64,000 bases of DNA, taken from the NCBI GenBank assembly GCA_964639965.1, contig CAZXGI010000007.1:1-64000 (forward strand). The letters are read 5' to 3'. Below are positions 51,862 through 60,408 of this stretch, piece after piece. Numbering within the stretch: position 1 is the stretch's first letter; every line of letters begins with the position of its first letter. The DNA comes from TMED23 sp964639965. GTDB lineage: Bacteria; Pseudomonadota; Alphaproteobacteria; Rhodospirillales; UBA2165. Both the position numbers and the translations under genes were made by a program. Below the pieces are notes generated by a model. The model searched no databases. It was not told the origin of the DNA and was given only the letters and a program-made list of their open reading frames with translations.

Positions 51862-53037
51862 TTATTCAGCCATCGCTTGACCAGCAATGACTAGTTTCTG
51901 TATTTCACTGGTTCCTTCATAGATGCGAAGAGCTCTAATTTCTCTGTATAGGCGTTCAACCGTCATCTCAGATACAACTCCCATTCCACCAAATATCTGG
52001 ACAGCCTCATCAATAACTTCTTGCGCACTTTCGGTGGCATAAAGCTTGGCCATTGAACTTTCTCTTGTAACCCTTATTTGTTGAATATCTTTTACCCAGG
52101 CTGATCGGAAAACAAGCAATGCTGCGGCATCAATTTTGACAGCCATATCGCCGATTTTACTCTGTATTATCTGGAATTCAGAAATTTTTTTGCCGAAAGC
52201 CTCTCGCGATTTCGCCCGTGCGATGGCTTCGTCCATTGCCCGACGGGCAAAACCCAACGCTGCCCCCCCGACCGTGGTTCTGAATATGTCAAGTGTTGTC
52301 ATCGCAACCTTAAAACCACTGCCAGATTCTCCCAACATACTGCTAGTAGGTACTCGACAGTCGGTTAATGTTACGGTGCCCAATGGATGAGGAGCAATAA
52401 CATTTATACGCTCGGTAATCTTAAGACCAGGATTATCTGCATCAACCACGAATGCTGAAAGCCCCTTTGCCCCGGGCGCATCTCCAGTTCGCGCAAATAA
52501 TACATACTGATCAGCTATTCCAGCATTCGAAATCCACGTTTTAACGCCATTTATTACATAATGGTTTCCGTCGAGTTTGGCCTCGGTCGACATTGAGGCA
52601 ACATCTGATCCGCACTCGGGTTCTGAAATTGCAAAGGCCGCTGTGCGATTTCCAGTCCCCACGTCGGGTAGATATTTTTCCTTAAGTTCTTTAGAACCAA
52701 ATAAGGTTATTGAACCTGAGCCTAGCCCTTGCATCGCGAATGCAAAATCAGCGATACCGGTATGATAACCTAGGATTGATCTTGCCAAAGCGATATGGCG
52801 CACATCAAAATGTTCCAAAGCACCGCCATATGCAGCTGGGATTGTGTATTTCAGCCAACCGGCCTCACCAAGTTTTTTTATGATGTTTTTGAAAGAGTTA
52901 TCCAAAGCATCGTTTGTATGGTGGTCGTCGTTCTCGTGCGGAGCTATCTCTTTCTTTGCCCATGTCGTTAGATCGGCAGCAAACTCTCGATGAGTTTTAT
53001 CAAAAAAGGGCCAGTCTAGATAAGTGGTGTCAGACAT
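51862..53037 (-). CDS. Acyl-CoA dehydrogenase
   Basis: 391 residues, FAD-dependent. AFAISEPECGSDVASM and VKTWISNAGIADQYV are the flavin/substrate blocks; YEGTSEIQK carries the catalytic glutamate in the usual position. Electrons go to EtfAB. Last gene of the minus-strand run 58615-51862 (HbpS-like - tctC - tctB - tctA - Gfo/Idh/MocA - SDR - this gene) and convergent with the fused oxygenase. Confidence 0.93.
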   Translation of the reverse strand: MSDTTYLDWPFFDKTHREFAADLTTWAKKEIAPHENDDHHTNDALDNSFKNIIKKLGEAGWLKYTIPAAYGGALEHFDVRHIALARSILGYHTGIADFAFAMQGLGSGSITLFGSKELKEKYLPDVGTGNRTAAFAISEPECGSDVASMSTEAKLDGNHYVINGVKTWISNAGIADQYVLFARTGDAPGAKGLSAFVVDADNPGLKITERINVIAPHPLGTVTLTDCRVPTSSMLGESGSGFKVAMTTLDIFRTTVGGAALGFARRAMDEAIARAKSREAFGKKISEFQIIQSKIGDMAVKIDAAALLVFRSAWVKDIQQIRVTRESSMAKLYATESAQEVIDEAVQIFGGMGVVSEMTVERLYREIRALRIYEGTSEIQKLVIAGQAMAE

Positions 53038-53050
53038 GTCTAATTCCTTA

Positions 53051-53872
53051 TTACATTACTGCGCCACCGGAAACCACAATAGATTGGCCGGTAATTGAGG
53101 CAGATGAAGGAAGGCACAACCAAGCGGCGCTTTCCGCTACCTCTTCCGGGGTTACGAGACGACCCATAGGACTCATATTTTCGATTTCTGTTTTTATGTT
53201 GTCAATATCTCGTCCGGAAGTGGAGGCAATATTATCGATAGCTTCAGCGACTAGATCGGTATCAGTGTAGCCTGGACATATTGCATTTACCGTAATTCCC
53301 TTCTTGACGCTTTCCAGAGCTAGAGTTCGAGTTAGGCCAATAACTGCGTGTTTAGATGCTGTGTAAGCTGCTATATACGGGTAGCCTCTTAAACCGACTG
53401 TGGACGATATATTTATAATTCTACCATAACCACGTTCTCTCATATTTTCATATACTTGCTTTGTGCATAGGAATGTACCGGTAAGATTTAAATCTAGGGT
53501 TTTTTGCCAAAACGCTAGGTCCATTTTATGAAATGGCATGCTTTTCCCTATGCCAGCGTTATTTATAAGTATTTCGATTGGACCCATTGTTTTAAAAGCC
53601 AAAGAAAAAGCTTCTTCAACCTCTTTTTCAACTGTAACGTCTGCATTACAATGAAATACGGTCGCTCCAAACTCATTTTCAAGATATTCAGCCTGTTTCG
53701 TCAATTTTTCTTTATTTCGGGCGACCAAAGTTATATTAGCCCCAAGTGCTGCTAAAGCATTTGAAATGGCCGCACCAATACCCCGTGATCCCCCGGTAAT
53801 CAATGCGTGCTGGTTCATTAAAGGCCGAGTGTCGAATAAATTGCCGAGACCATCTTTATTTGACGAATGCAT
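53051..53872 (-). CDS. SDR family oxidoreductase (3-hydroxyacyl-type)
   Basis: About 273 residues. ITGGSRGIGAAIS cofactor motif, NNAGIGK, IINISSTVGLRG with the catalytic Ser, and YTASKHAVIGL (Tyr-x3-Lys). ICPGYTDTD follows. An N-terminal extension of about 18 residues precedes the usual start MNQHALITGG, so the exact start is uncertain (53872 chosen; 53911 and 53818 possible). 13 bases from the acyl-CoA dehydrogenase gene, hence co-transcribed. Confidence 0.9.
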   Translation of the reverse strand: MHSSNKDGLGNLFDTRPLMNQHALITGGSRGIGAAISNALAALGANITLVARNKEKLTKQAEYLENEFGATVFHCNADVTVEKEVEEAFSLAFKTMGPIEILINNAGIGKSMPFHKMDLAFWQKTLDLNLTGTFLCTKQVYENMRERGYGRIINISSTVGLRGYPYIAAYTASKHAVIGLTRTLALESVKKGITVNAICPGYTDTDLVAEAIDNIASTSGRDIDNIKTEIENMSPMGRLVTPEEVAESAAWLCLPSSASITGQSIVVSGGAVM

Positions 53873-53937
53873 TGTTTTATAATTGAAAATTGAAGTCACT
53901 AAGACAACCAATTTTTTGCAATTAGATAAATTATTTT

Positions 53938-54948
53938 TTACTCACCAGTTTCCATTATCTCATCAATGGTAACGTATCGTTTTTCACGGGCGGACTTAAC
54001 CCCCGCACGAATAACGGCGAGTGATCTTGCCGCCCACTCGCCACCAACCTCTGGCTCACTATCATGTCGAATACAATTACCAAATTCTTCCATTTGTTCG
54101 GCAATTGTATCATTTGCTTCAAACTCTTTCTTTATAGGCGTTTTTTCGCCCCTTTTGAGATGATACATGCCGGTATTTAGAGAATAAAGCGCCGATGCTT
54201 CTTTCCCATATATATTCATGACATAGTTTTCACCCGCCGATGCATAGCCAGCATTTAAAGTTGAAATAGCGCCATTATCATGTTTCATAACCAGCCCCGC
54301 AACATCTGGATTATCACCCGGCAGTATAAGTTGTGATAACATACCGGATACTTCTATAATTGGACCCATCAGCATTTCCATAACGTCAACATAATGAGGT
54401 CCAATTTGTAGCATGACACCTCCAGGCATTCCTTCTGCTGTGTAGCGCCAATGGTCGGCTTCAAATTGACCTAGTCTATCGCGACTAATATTAGCTTCCC
54501 CTTGCACGATTTTACCAAATCGTCCCGCTTTTATTTCGTCATGCACCCAGCGAAATTGGTTTTCGCGACGACGTTGGAATCCAATTGAAAGTTTTACCTT
54601 TGCTTCACGGCAGATCTTCGCAATTTGCATACCTTCACCGACGCTGTTTGCTATGGGTTTATCAAGAAACACGTGCTTGCCAGATTCAGCGGCTCGTTGC
54701 GTAGTTTCTAGGTGAATATTATTTGGGGTAGTATTAATGATTGCATCAATTTGGTCGTTTGCAAGTAATTGTTCGTAGCTATCTGCATAAGCGCAGTTGT
54801 ATTTTTTAGCGAAGTTTATGCGTTTGTCTCTGGAGCGAGTATAACAGGATACCACCTCGATACCTTTAGCTTTGACAACGCCATCAGCAAGCACGTCTGA
54901 CCACCACCCAAGGCCTAGCGAGGCGACGCGGATTACATCTGAACTCAT
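53938..54948 (-). CDS. Gfo/Idh/MocA family oxidoreductase
   Basis: 336 residues. N-terminal VASLGLGWWSDVLADGV, GKHVFLDKPIANSVGE (DKP instead of EKP, Lys kept), FQRRRENQFRWV, and MLQIGPHYVDVMEML with the His/Asp. AGGAG lies nine bases before the ATG at 54948. Between the SDR and tctA genes on one strand. Substrate unknown; perhaps the compound imported by the Tct system. Confidence 0.9.
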   Translation of the reverse strand: MSSDVIRVASLGLGWWSDVLADGVVKAKGIEVVSCYTRSRDKRINFAKKYNCAYADSYEQLLANDQIDAIINTTPNNIHLETTQRAAESGKHVFLDKPIANSVGEGMQIAKICREAKVKLSIGFQRRRENQFRWVHDEIKAGRFGKIVQGEANISRDRLGQFEADHWRYTAEGMPGGVMLQIGPHYVDVMEMLMGPIIEVSGMLSQLILPGDNPDVAGLVMKHDNGAISTLNAGYASAGENYVMNIYGKEASALYSLNTGMYHLKRGEKTPIKKEFEANDTIAEQMEEFGNCIRHDSEPEVGGEWAARSLAVIRAGVKSAREKRYVTIDEIMETGE

Positions 54949-54978
54949 AGTCATTTTCTCCTAATTTTGTTTTGTGTG

Positions 54979-56472
54979 TTATTCATTTTGTCTGGATCTG
55001 TGTTCAGCCCAGAATGACCACAATATCGAAGCGACAGATAGGCATATAAAGAGGAGGCTGAACGGAGATGTGAAAAATATTGTAATATCATTCTGGGAGC
55101 TTATTAGAGATACTCGAAGGTGTTCCTCTAACTGCCTCCCTAAAACCATTGCGAGCAATAGTGGTACAATTGGCATTTCTAGCCAACGCATGGCTAAACC
55201 AAGTAAACCAAAGCCAAACATCACGTAGACATCAAAGAAATTATTCCGAAGCGCGTAACTCCCGATTACGCATAACACAGCTATGATTGGCATTAAAAGA
55301 GTTTTGGGTATTGTTAAGACTCTTACCAGATATCTTATTCCGAGAAGAGCTATAACTATATTAAAAATATTAGCCCAAAAAAACGAAAATATTAGTCCAT
55401 AAGCAAAATCACCGTTTTCAACAAATAGTAAAGGTCCAGGAGCTAGCCCATGTATCAATAAAGCTCCTATCAAAATAGCGGTAACTGGGTCTCCTGGAAT
55501 TCCTAATGTCATCATTGGGATCAAAGCGCCACCGGTCACGGCATTATTGGCAGCTTCTGGGGCTGCGATGCCCTCGGGTGAACCTAGGCCAAATTCTTTT
55601 GGTTTCTTACTTAATTTTTTTGCGTAATCATAACTAATGAACGCAGCAATGGGACCACCGGCTCCCGGCAGTATTCCTAAGAATGAACCAATTGGTGCTC
55701 CAATTGATATTGGTAAACGGATTAATTTGAGATCTTTAATTTTTGGGATAATCATATCAATTATTGAAGTCGTTTTGGTTTTGTCATTACCATGCACAAT
55801 ATCTGTTAGGTTATCGACTAACTGTGGGATAGCAAACAAACCAATTAGTGCGGTTAGGAAATGAATGCCTGAGATTAGGTTAACTTGGTCAAAGGTAAAT
55901 CGTGTTGTTCCCATCATCGGGTCTTGACCAATTGTTACAATAATAAGCCCTATGACTGCAGATAATAAGCCTTTAACCATTGATTTTGCGGCAAAACTGC
56001 ATATTACTGTTAAGCCAAAGAAAACTAGGCTAAAAAGGTCCGGTGACTTAAATTTAAGCGCTATTTCAGCGAGCACTGGGGCAATAAAATAAAGGCAGAA
56101 AAAACTAAATAATCCGCCAATAAAACTTGCACTTATGGCAATGCCGAGTGCGCGCCCACCCTCGCCATTTTTAGCCATTGGGTGTCCATCGATCGCAGTC
56201 GCTGAAGCGGAAGGTGTGCCCGGGATATTCAATAAAATTGCTGAAAAACTTCCGCCTGTCATTCCACTTACATATAAACCTAGTAAAAGAGCTATTGAAA
56301 TATCGGGTTCAAGGACGAAAGTAAGAGGTAGAACAATAATTATTCCAGTCGAAATAGTGAGGCCTGGTATCATTCCGATCACCAAACCAATAAAACAGCC
56401 AGTGGCAACCGCCAGAATAGTATTAAATTGACTAGCTTGTGCCAAGCCATCCAAGATATCAGGAGCCATCAT
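54979..56472 (-). CDS. Tripartite tricarboxylate transporter, large permease subunit TctA
   Basis: 497 residues, about 12 membrane helices. VIGMIPGLTISTGIIIVLPLTF and LNIPGTPSASATAIDGHPMA are the TctA signatures. With the small permease and the periplasmic protein it forms a secondary, ion-driven uptake system for tricarboxylates or other acids. The start overlaps the TctB stop (ATGA). Confidence 0.94.
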   Translation of the reverse strand: MMAPDILDGLAQASQFNTILAVATGCFIGLVIGMIPGLTISTGIIIVLPLTFVLEPDISIALLLGLYVSGMTGGSFSAILLNIPGTPSASATAIDGHPMAKNGEGGRALGIAISASFIGGLFSFFCLYFIAPVLAEIALKFKSPDLFSLVFFGLTVICSFAAKSMVKGLLSAVIGLIIVTIGQDPMMGTTRFTFDQVNLISGIHFLTALIGLFAIPQLVDNLTDIVHGNDKTKTTSIIDMIIPKIKDLKLIRLPISIGAPIGSFLGILPGAGGPIAAFISYDYAKKLSKKPKEFGLGSPEGIAAPEAANNAVTGGALIPMMTLGIPGDPVTAILIGALLIHGLAPGPLLFVENGDFAYGLIFSFFWANIFNIVIALLGIRYLVRVLTIPKTLLMPIIAVLCVIGSYALRNNFFDVYVMFGFGLLGLAMRWLEMPIVPLLLAMVLGRQLEEHLRVSLISSQNDITIFFTSPFSLLFICLSVASILWSFWAEHRSRQNE

Positions 56473-56939
56473 AGCATACTCACAAAAATACCTGCAGGAA
56501 GACGAATTTGGAACACTTCTCTAAATAAATAAAAAATCACTGTTGAAATTACAAATGAATTTATCATTATTCTAGGTGTACGTCGTTCTCCGTAAAGATA
56601 CATAAGTCCACTGACTAATATTAAATTAGCAATCAGAAAACCTAAAAAGGGCAAGGTTATCATATAAAATATTGACAAAATTAAGCCGGAAACGGTCCGA
56701 ATATTGGTTCCGCTTACTTTTACAGGTTCCTGTAATTCCGAATTTTGAGAGATAGCTTGAATTAAAAGGATGATTGATAAAAAACTGAGACAAACTGTAA
56801 TGACCCAAGGAAAAAATGAAGGTTGAGTTGTATTCTCGATAGCCCGAGTGGCAAGATTAGCTGTCAGATAGGCATAGCCAGCACAAAATAATAATAAGAT
56901 CAATGATGCTATCAGGTTGCGTTTACGCATCTCATTCAT
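56469..56939 (-). CDS. Tripartite tricarboxylate transporter, small permease subunit TctB
   Basis: 156 residues with four hydrophobic helices, beginning MNEMRKRNLIASLILLLFCAGY. Position and topology make it the TctB subunit, although the sequence is poorly conserved in this family. Overlaps tctA by four bases. A hairpin precedes it at 57091-57120, after tctC. Confidence 0.85.
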   Translation of the reverse strand: MNEMRKRNLIASLILLLFCAGYAYLTANLATRAIENTTQPSFFPWVITVCLSFLSIILLIQAISQNSELQEPVKVSGTNIRTVSGLILSIFYMITLPFLGFLIANLILVSGLMYLYGERRTPRIMINSFVISTVIFYLFREVFQIRLPAGIFVSML

Positions 56940-57090
56940 TGGGATGGTTTCTCATAGGATTGGAAATTAAAACATTTGATAATCAAATTATTTTAGCTTG
57001 CTGATGAATAACTGGTAAATCATAGCCAGCTAAATTTTTGGAAAAATGTTTCCGCATTTCAAAATTTAATTTCTATCAAATAAAAATTAT

Positions 57091-57120
57091 GTGTCTCGCC
57101 ATTAATACTTGGCGAGACAC
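57091..57120 (-). terminator. Hairpin between tctC and tctB
   Basis: Perfect ten-base stem GTGTCTCGCC / GGCGAGACAC around a ten-base loop, in the 206 bases between tctC (stop at 57146) and tctB. On the minus strand it is followed by ATAATTTTT, a weak T-run, so partial termination or RNA stabilisation after tctC is likely. This would give more of the periplasmic protein than of the permeases. Confidence 0.6.
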
Positions 57121-57145
57121 TTTTGGTTTAATTCTATTTCAGATT

Positions 57146-58114
57146 TTATTTTTTTGCTTTTGATTGATACATTCCAGCTTGTTTCATTATGCTCACGATA
57201 TTCGCATTCGCTTTAGCTAATTTTGCCGCAAACTTTTTTTGGCCCATTGGAGCTAACGTAAGTTTGAGCTTTTTCATGCGCTTACTGAAACCAGGTGAGT
57301 TAGCTGCTTTAATCATTGCAGATTCGAGTTTGTTTTTAATTGCTACCGGCGTTCCTTTTGCGACTGATAACCCTCGGAATAAATCAAACTCCATGTCCAT
57401 TCCTAGTTCACGGGCTGTCGGCACGTTTGGTGCCGCAGGGTTTCTTTTACCACTTGAAATAGCCAAGAACTTCATTTTTCCAGCTTTAACTAACTTAAGT
57501 GGAACAAAGAAAATATCCACGGCTGCATCAGTTTCACCACTCAGTATCATTTTTCTTCGATCAGGAGCTTTCACTGGTAACATTATTGGTTTACATCCCA
57601 TAAGTTGGGTCATAGCTACTCCAGCTAGGTGCGTGGCACTGCCAAATCCAGCAAAAGCTACTTTTAAGGTTTTTGGCTTTGACTTACATTCGGCCATAAA
57701 TTCTTTCAGCGTATTCCAACGCGCAGATTTTTTTACAACGAAAGGTACCGGTTGTTGAGCAACCTGCCCAATATGGTCCATTGCGGTATAGTCAAATGGA
57801 ACATTTCCAATATTTGTTGTTGTTAATATTGAAGTTGAGTTCCATGCAATTGTATATCCGTCAGGTTTGGAATTCTTCACATACGTATAAGTTATAGCTC
57901 CACCACCACCGGGCTTATTAACTGGGACGACAGGCTGACCAAGCTCTTTACTCATTGCTTTTGCTATCAGCCGTCCTTCTATGTCTGCGCCACCTCCCGC
58001 TCCGAAGGGTATTACAAATTCTATAGATTTTGAGGGCCATTCGGCTCTTACAGTACTCGCTGTCATCGCTATGATAGCAGCACTAACCATTATTAAAATT
58101 CTTGATATTTTCAT
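57146..58114 (-). CDS. Tripartite tricarboxylate transporter substrate-binding protein (TctC/Bug)
   Basis: About 322 residues. Sec signal peptide (KISRILIMVSAAIIAMTASTVRA, cut before EWPSKSIEF). The Bug-fold motif IEFVIPFGAGGGADIEGRL is near the N-terminus, followed by NKPGGGGAITYTYVKNSKPDGYT. Periplasmic receptor for a carboxylate. The ATG at 58114 is chosen; an in-frame ATG at 58120 adds two residues. Confidence 0.93.
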   Translation of the reverse strand: MKISRILIMVSAAIIAMTASTVRAEWPSKSIEFVIPFGAGGGADIEGRLIAKAMSKELGQPVVPVNKPGGGGAITYTYVKNSKPDGYTIAWNSTSILTTTNIGNVPFDYTAMDHIGQVAQQPVPFVVKKSARWNTLKEFMAECKSKPKTLKVAFAGFGSATHLAGVAMTQLMGCKPIMLPVKAPDRRKMILSGETDAAVDIFFVPLKLVKAGKMKFLAISSGKRNPAAPNVPTARELGMDMEFDLFRGLSVAKGTPVAIKNKLESAMIKAANSPGFSKRMKKLKLTLAPMGQKKFAAKLAKANANIVSIMKQAGMYQSKAKK

Positions 58115-58165
58115 TAACAACTCCCTTTAATTAGATTTGATTTGAATTTTTATAATTTGAGATAA

Positions 58166-58615
58166 TTAATCGTGATAATTGGCACCAACTGCCTCAACCG
58201 CCGCCTCAGCAATATCCTGATCTTGTTGCCAATCTCCTCCACTGACACCTATACCACCTACGCACTCGCCGTCAAAGAAAATTGGGAAGCCGCCTTCCAT
58301 TGCGGTCCACCTGTTTGCTCCAGCCGCTAGTGAAAGTCCTAGCGCGTGGAGGGTATCGAGCTCCTGACCTTGAGCACCTTTTATTGTTGTTGGACGGCGA
58401 TTTGATGCAGCAGAAATTGCCTTAGTTGTGGATGAGTGGACTGTATGAAAACGCCCACCATCCATGCGCTCGAGAAGCATCATATGTCCGCCAGAATCTA
58501 CGATTGCAACTGTTATTGGAATACCGAATTCTTCAGCTTTTTCAACGGCCGCGATCATCATTTGTTTTGCGCCCGCATTTGTTAGGCGTTTGGCGTCTGC
58601 AAATGGCATTGGCAA
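58166..58615 (-). CDS. GlcG/HbpS family protein (DUF336)
   Basis: 149 residues. AEEFGIPITVAIVDSGGHMMLLERMDG and PIFFDGECVGGIGVSGG are the HbpS/GlcG signature. Members bind heme or act in glycolate-utilisation operons. First gene of the minus-strand run that includes the Tct transporter. No signal peptide seen. Confidence 0.9.
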   Translation of the reverse strand: MPMPFADAKRLTNAGAKQMMIAAVEKAEEFGIPITVAIVDSGGHMMLLERMDGGRFHTVHSSTTKAISAASNRRPTTIKGAQGQELDTLHALGLSLAAGANRWTAMEGGFPIFFDGECVGGIGVSGGDWQQDQDIAEAAVEAVGANYHD

Positions 58616-58938
58616 TATCCTTGGATCGATAAATTACGCGATTCTCCAATTATAAGTAACTTGAAAAAACGCGGGTATCAAGATCGATTTTAACAAGAGA
58701 GCAATCCTGCTAATTGCCATCAAGTTGTCTGGAAAAATAGGCAACCAAAGTTGCGATTGCTAATAAAAAACGTATTTTCCGGAAAAATTCACAAATAACG
58801 TGATTTTTATCGTTTTAAACGCTAAATATAGTGTGTATTACTGCTATTAGCGTATTGTCCATATATGTTATACAATATATAGTAAAATATGGTAAATTCG
58901 TTATTTAGCTCTAATCAGCTTAAGGCGGGGTGCGCGTA
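58616..58938. other. Divergent intergenic region
   Basis: 323 bases between the HbpS-like gene (minus) and the lipoprotein gene (plus). AT-rich; one good promoter candidate at 58855-58883 toward the plus gene. Nothing else recognised. Confidence 0.4.
58855..58883 (+). promoter_or_regulatory. Candidate sigma-70 promoter for the lipoprotein gene
   Basis: TTGTCC at 58855, 17-base spacer, TATAGT at 58878. Transcription would start near 58890, some 50 bases before the ATG at 58939. The surrounding AT-richness makes chance matches likely. Confidence 0.42.
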
Positions 58939-60294
58939 ATGAAATTAAATATTGATTGGCGTAGTTTTAGACGCAAGACTTTCAAGTTAGGGGTCATGCT
59001 ATTTGCATTTATTGCTATTAGCGGGTGTGAAATTATAAAAAATAGTAATTTGATGGATCATATAAAAAGAGATCCAAATCCAGCTGAAAGTACCGAAATT
59101 TCTGAACGTGGTTTTGGAAAATTGTCAAAGGGTAAATTTTTAGCCGCGCAGGCCCTTTTTGATGAGGCCCTAAAGATTAATCCACGTGATGTCTATGCGT
59201 TGTTTGGTAAAGGCATTGTACTTCAAAATAGTGGTCAGCTTAACCATGCTCGCCAGGTCTTTGAGGCTGTTCTTGCCATGCGTCCCAGCAGCGATCAGAA
59301 GCTCCTAGTAATCAATGATTTAGCACCCCAAACGGTTAGAGAACTTGCCTCGCTTAATTTATCCCTATTGGATAGTAAGGGTGTGTCGAGTGCTTTCGGT
59401 TCGCCTGGCAAACCCAGCGCACCTGTGCAAAAACATAGGCTTCCCGCTGCTGATTTACGTTCACCCGCGTTTCCAAAAACTATTATCACTAGACCTATGC
59501 CAAATGTGTCAGGAACTTCTGAGGGGGATAAAAATATAATTTCGAGGTTTGAAACTTTAAAGAAATTGCGAGATCAAGGGTTGTTAACACCTATTGAGTA
59601 CGCTGTTAGACGGAAAAGGAATATAGGAGCTTTAACCAAACTAACGGCGCAATCTCCAGCTATAGGCCTGAAAAGGTCAGTACCCGACGCAGAGCAAATC
59701 TCACGTCGGTTAAAAGCAATTGGACGGGCTTTAGAGCTTAGGGCAATTACAATCCGTCAACACGGTGCCGAGCGCAAAATGATCATCGATGGTTTAATGC
59801 CTGCCAATCCAAAAATTTCTGAAAAGCAAGCAATAGCGCCTAAGGGTTTAATGGATGCGGCTGCGGCCGTACGTCGCATCGAAATGCTTAAAGAACGTGG
59901 GCTTATTTCCAAAGGTGAATACACAAAAGAAAAGGTTGCAATAGAGAAAATACTTTCACCTGTAGTGACCCAAGTTGCTAAGGATAAAAAAAATTCCAAG
60001 GCTAAGACCACCGTTTTAACCTCTGCCGGTGGTCCAAAACCGGCTTTGCATCTCGCCTCTTTTCGTTCCAAAAAATCAGCAAATAGAGCGTGGATCCAAA
60101 TTCGCCGGGCTCATCGATCAATCTTGGGTAAAATGAAATCTGAGGTGGTGCGTATTAATTTAGGTAGGAAAAAGGGTGTATATTACAGGTTAATTGCTGG
60201 GCCTTTTAAAACAACTGCGGCAGCAACCAAAGTCTGCAAAAAACTTAAATCAAGGCGCCAATATTGTGATGCTGCATTTATGGGTGGATTATAA
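58939..60294 (+). CDS. Lipoprotein with TPR, SHOCT-like and SPOR regions
   Basis: 451 residues. Lipobox AISGCEI after a hydrophobic segment, so lipid-anchored. Residues about 65-115 form a tetratricopeptide pair (AQALFDEALKINPRDVYALFGKG). Two SHOCT-like helical hairpins follow (SRFETLKKLRDQGLLTPIEY; RIEMLKERGLISKGEY), and the C-terminus is a SPOR peptidoglycan-binding domain (LHLASFRSKKSANRAWIQ ... RLIAGPFKTT). Divergent promoter region upstream; the TolC-like gene follows by 114 bases and may be in the same transcript. Envelope role likely. Confidence 0.85.
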   Translation: MKLNIDWRSFRRKTFKLGVMLFAFIAISGCEIIKNSNLMDHIKRDPNPAESTEISERGFGKLSKGKFLAAQALFDEALKINPRDVYALFGKGIVLQNSGQLNHARQVFEAVLAMRPSSDQKLLVINDLAPQTVRELASLNLSLLDSKGVSSAFGSPGKPSAPVQKHRLPAADLRSPAFPKTIITRPMPNVSGTSEGDKNIISRFETLKKLRDQGLLTPIEYAVRRKRNIGALTKLTAQSPAIGLKRSVPDAEQISRRLKAIGRALELRAITIRQHGAERKMIIDGLMPANPKISEKQAIAPKGLMDAAAAVRRIEMLKERGLISKGEYTKEKVAIEKILSPVVTQVAKDKKNSKAKTTVLTSAGGPKPALHLASFRSKKSANRAWIQIRRAHRSILGKMKSEVVRINLGRKKGVYYRLIAGPFKTTAAATKVCKKLKSRRQYCDAAFMGGL

Positions 60295-60408
60295 GTTTTT
60301 ACAACAGTCATTATTTTTCCCCAACTTGAGTAAAACTCTTTACTGATTTTAGGCTGGCTAAAACTAGGAGGGGGCTGTAATCGAGAATAAAATTAGAATA
60401 AACTTCAG

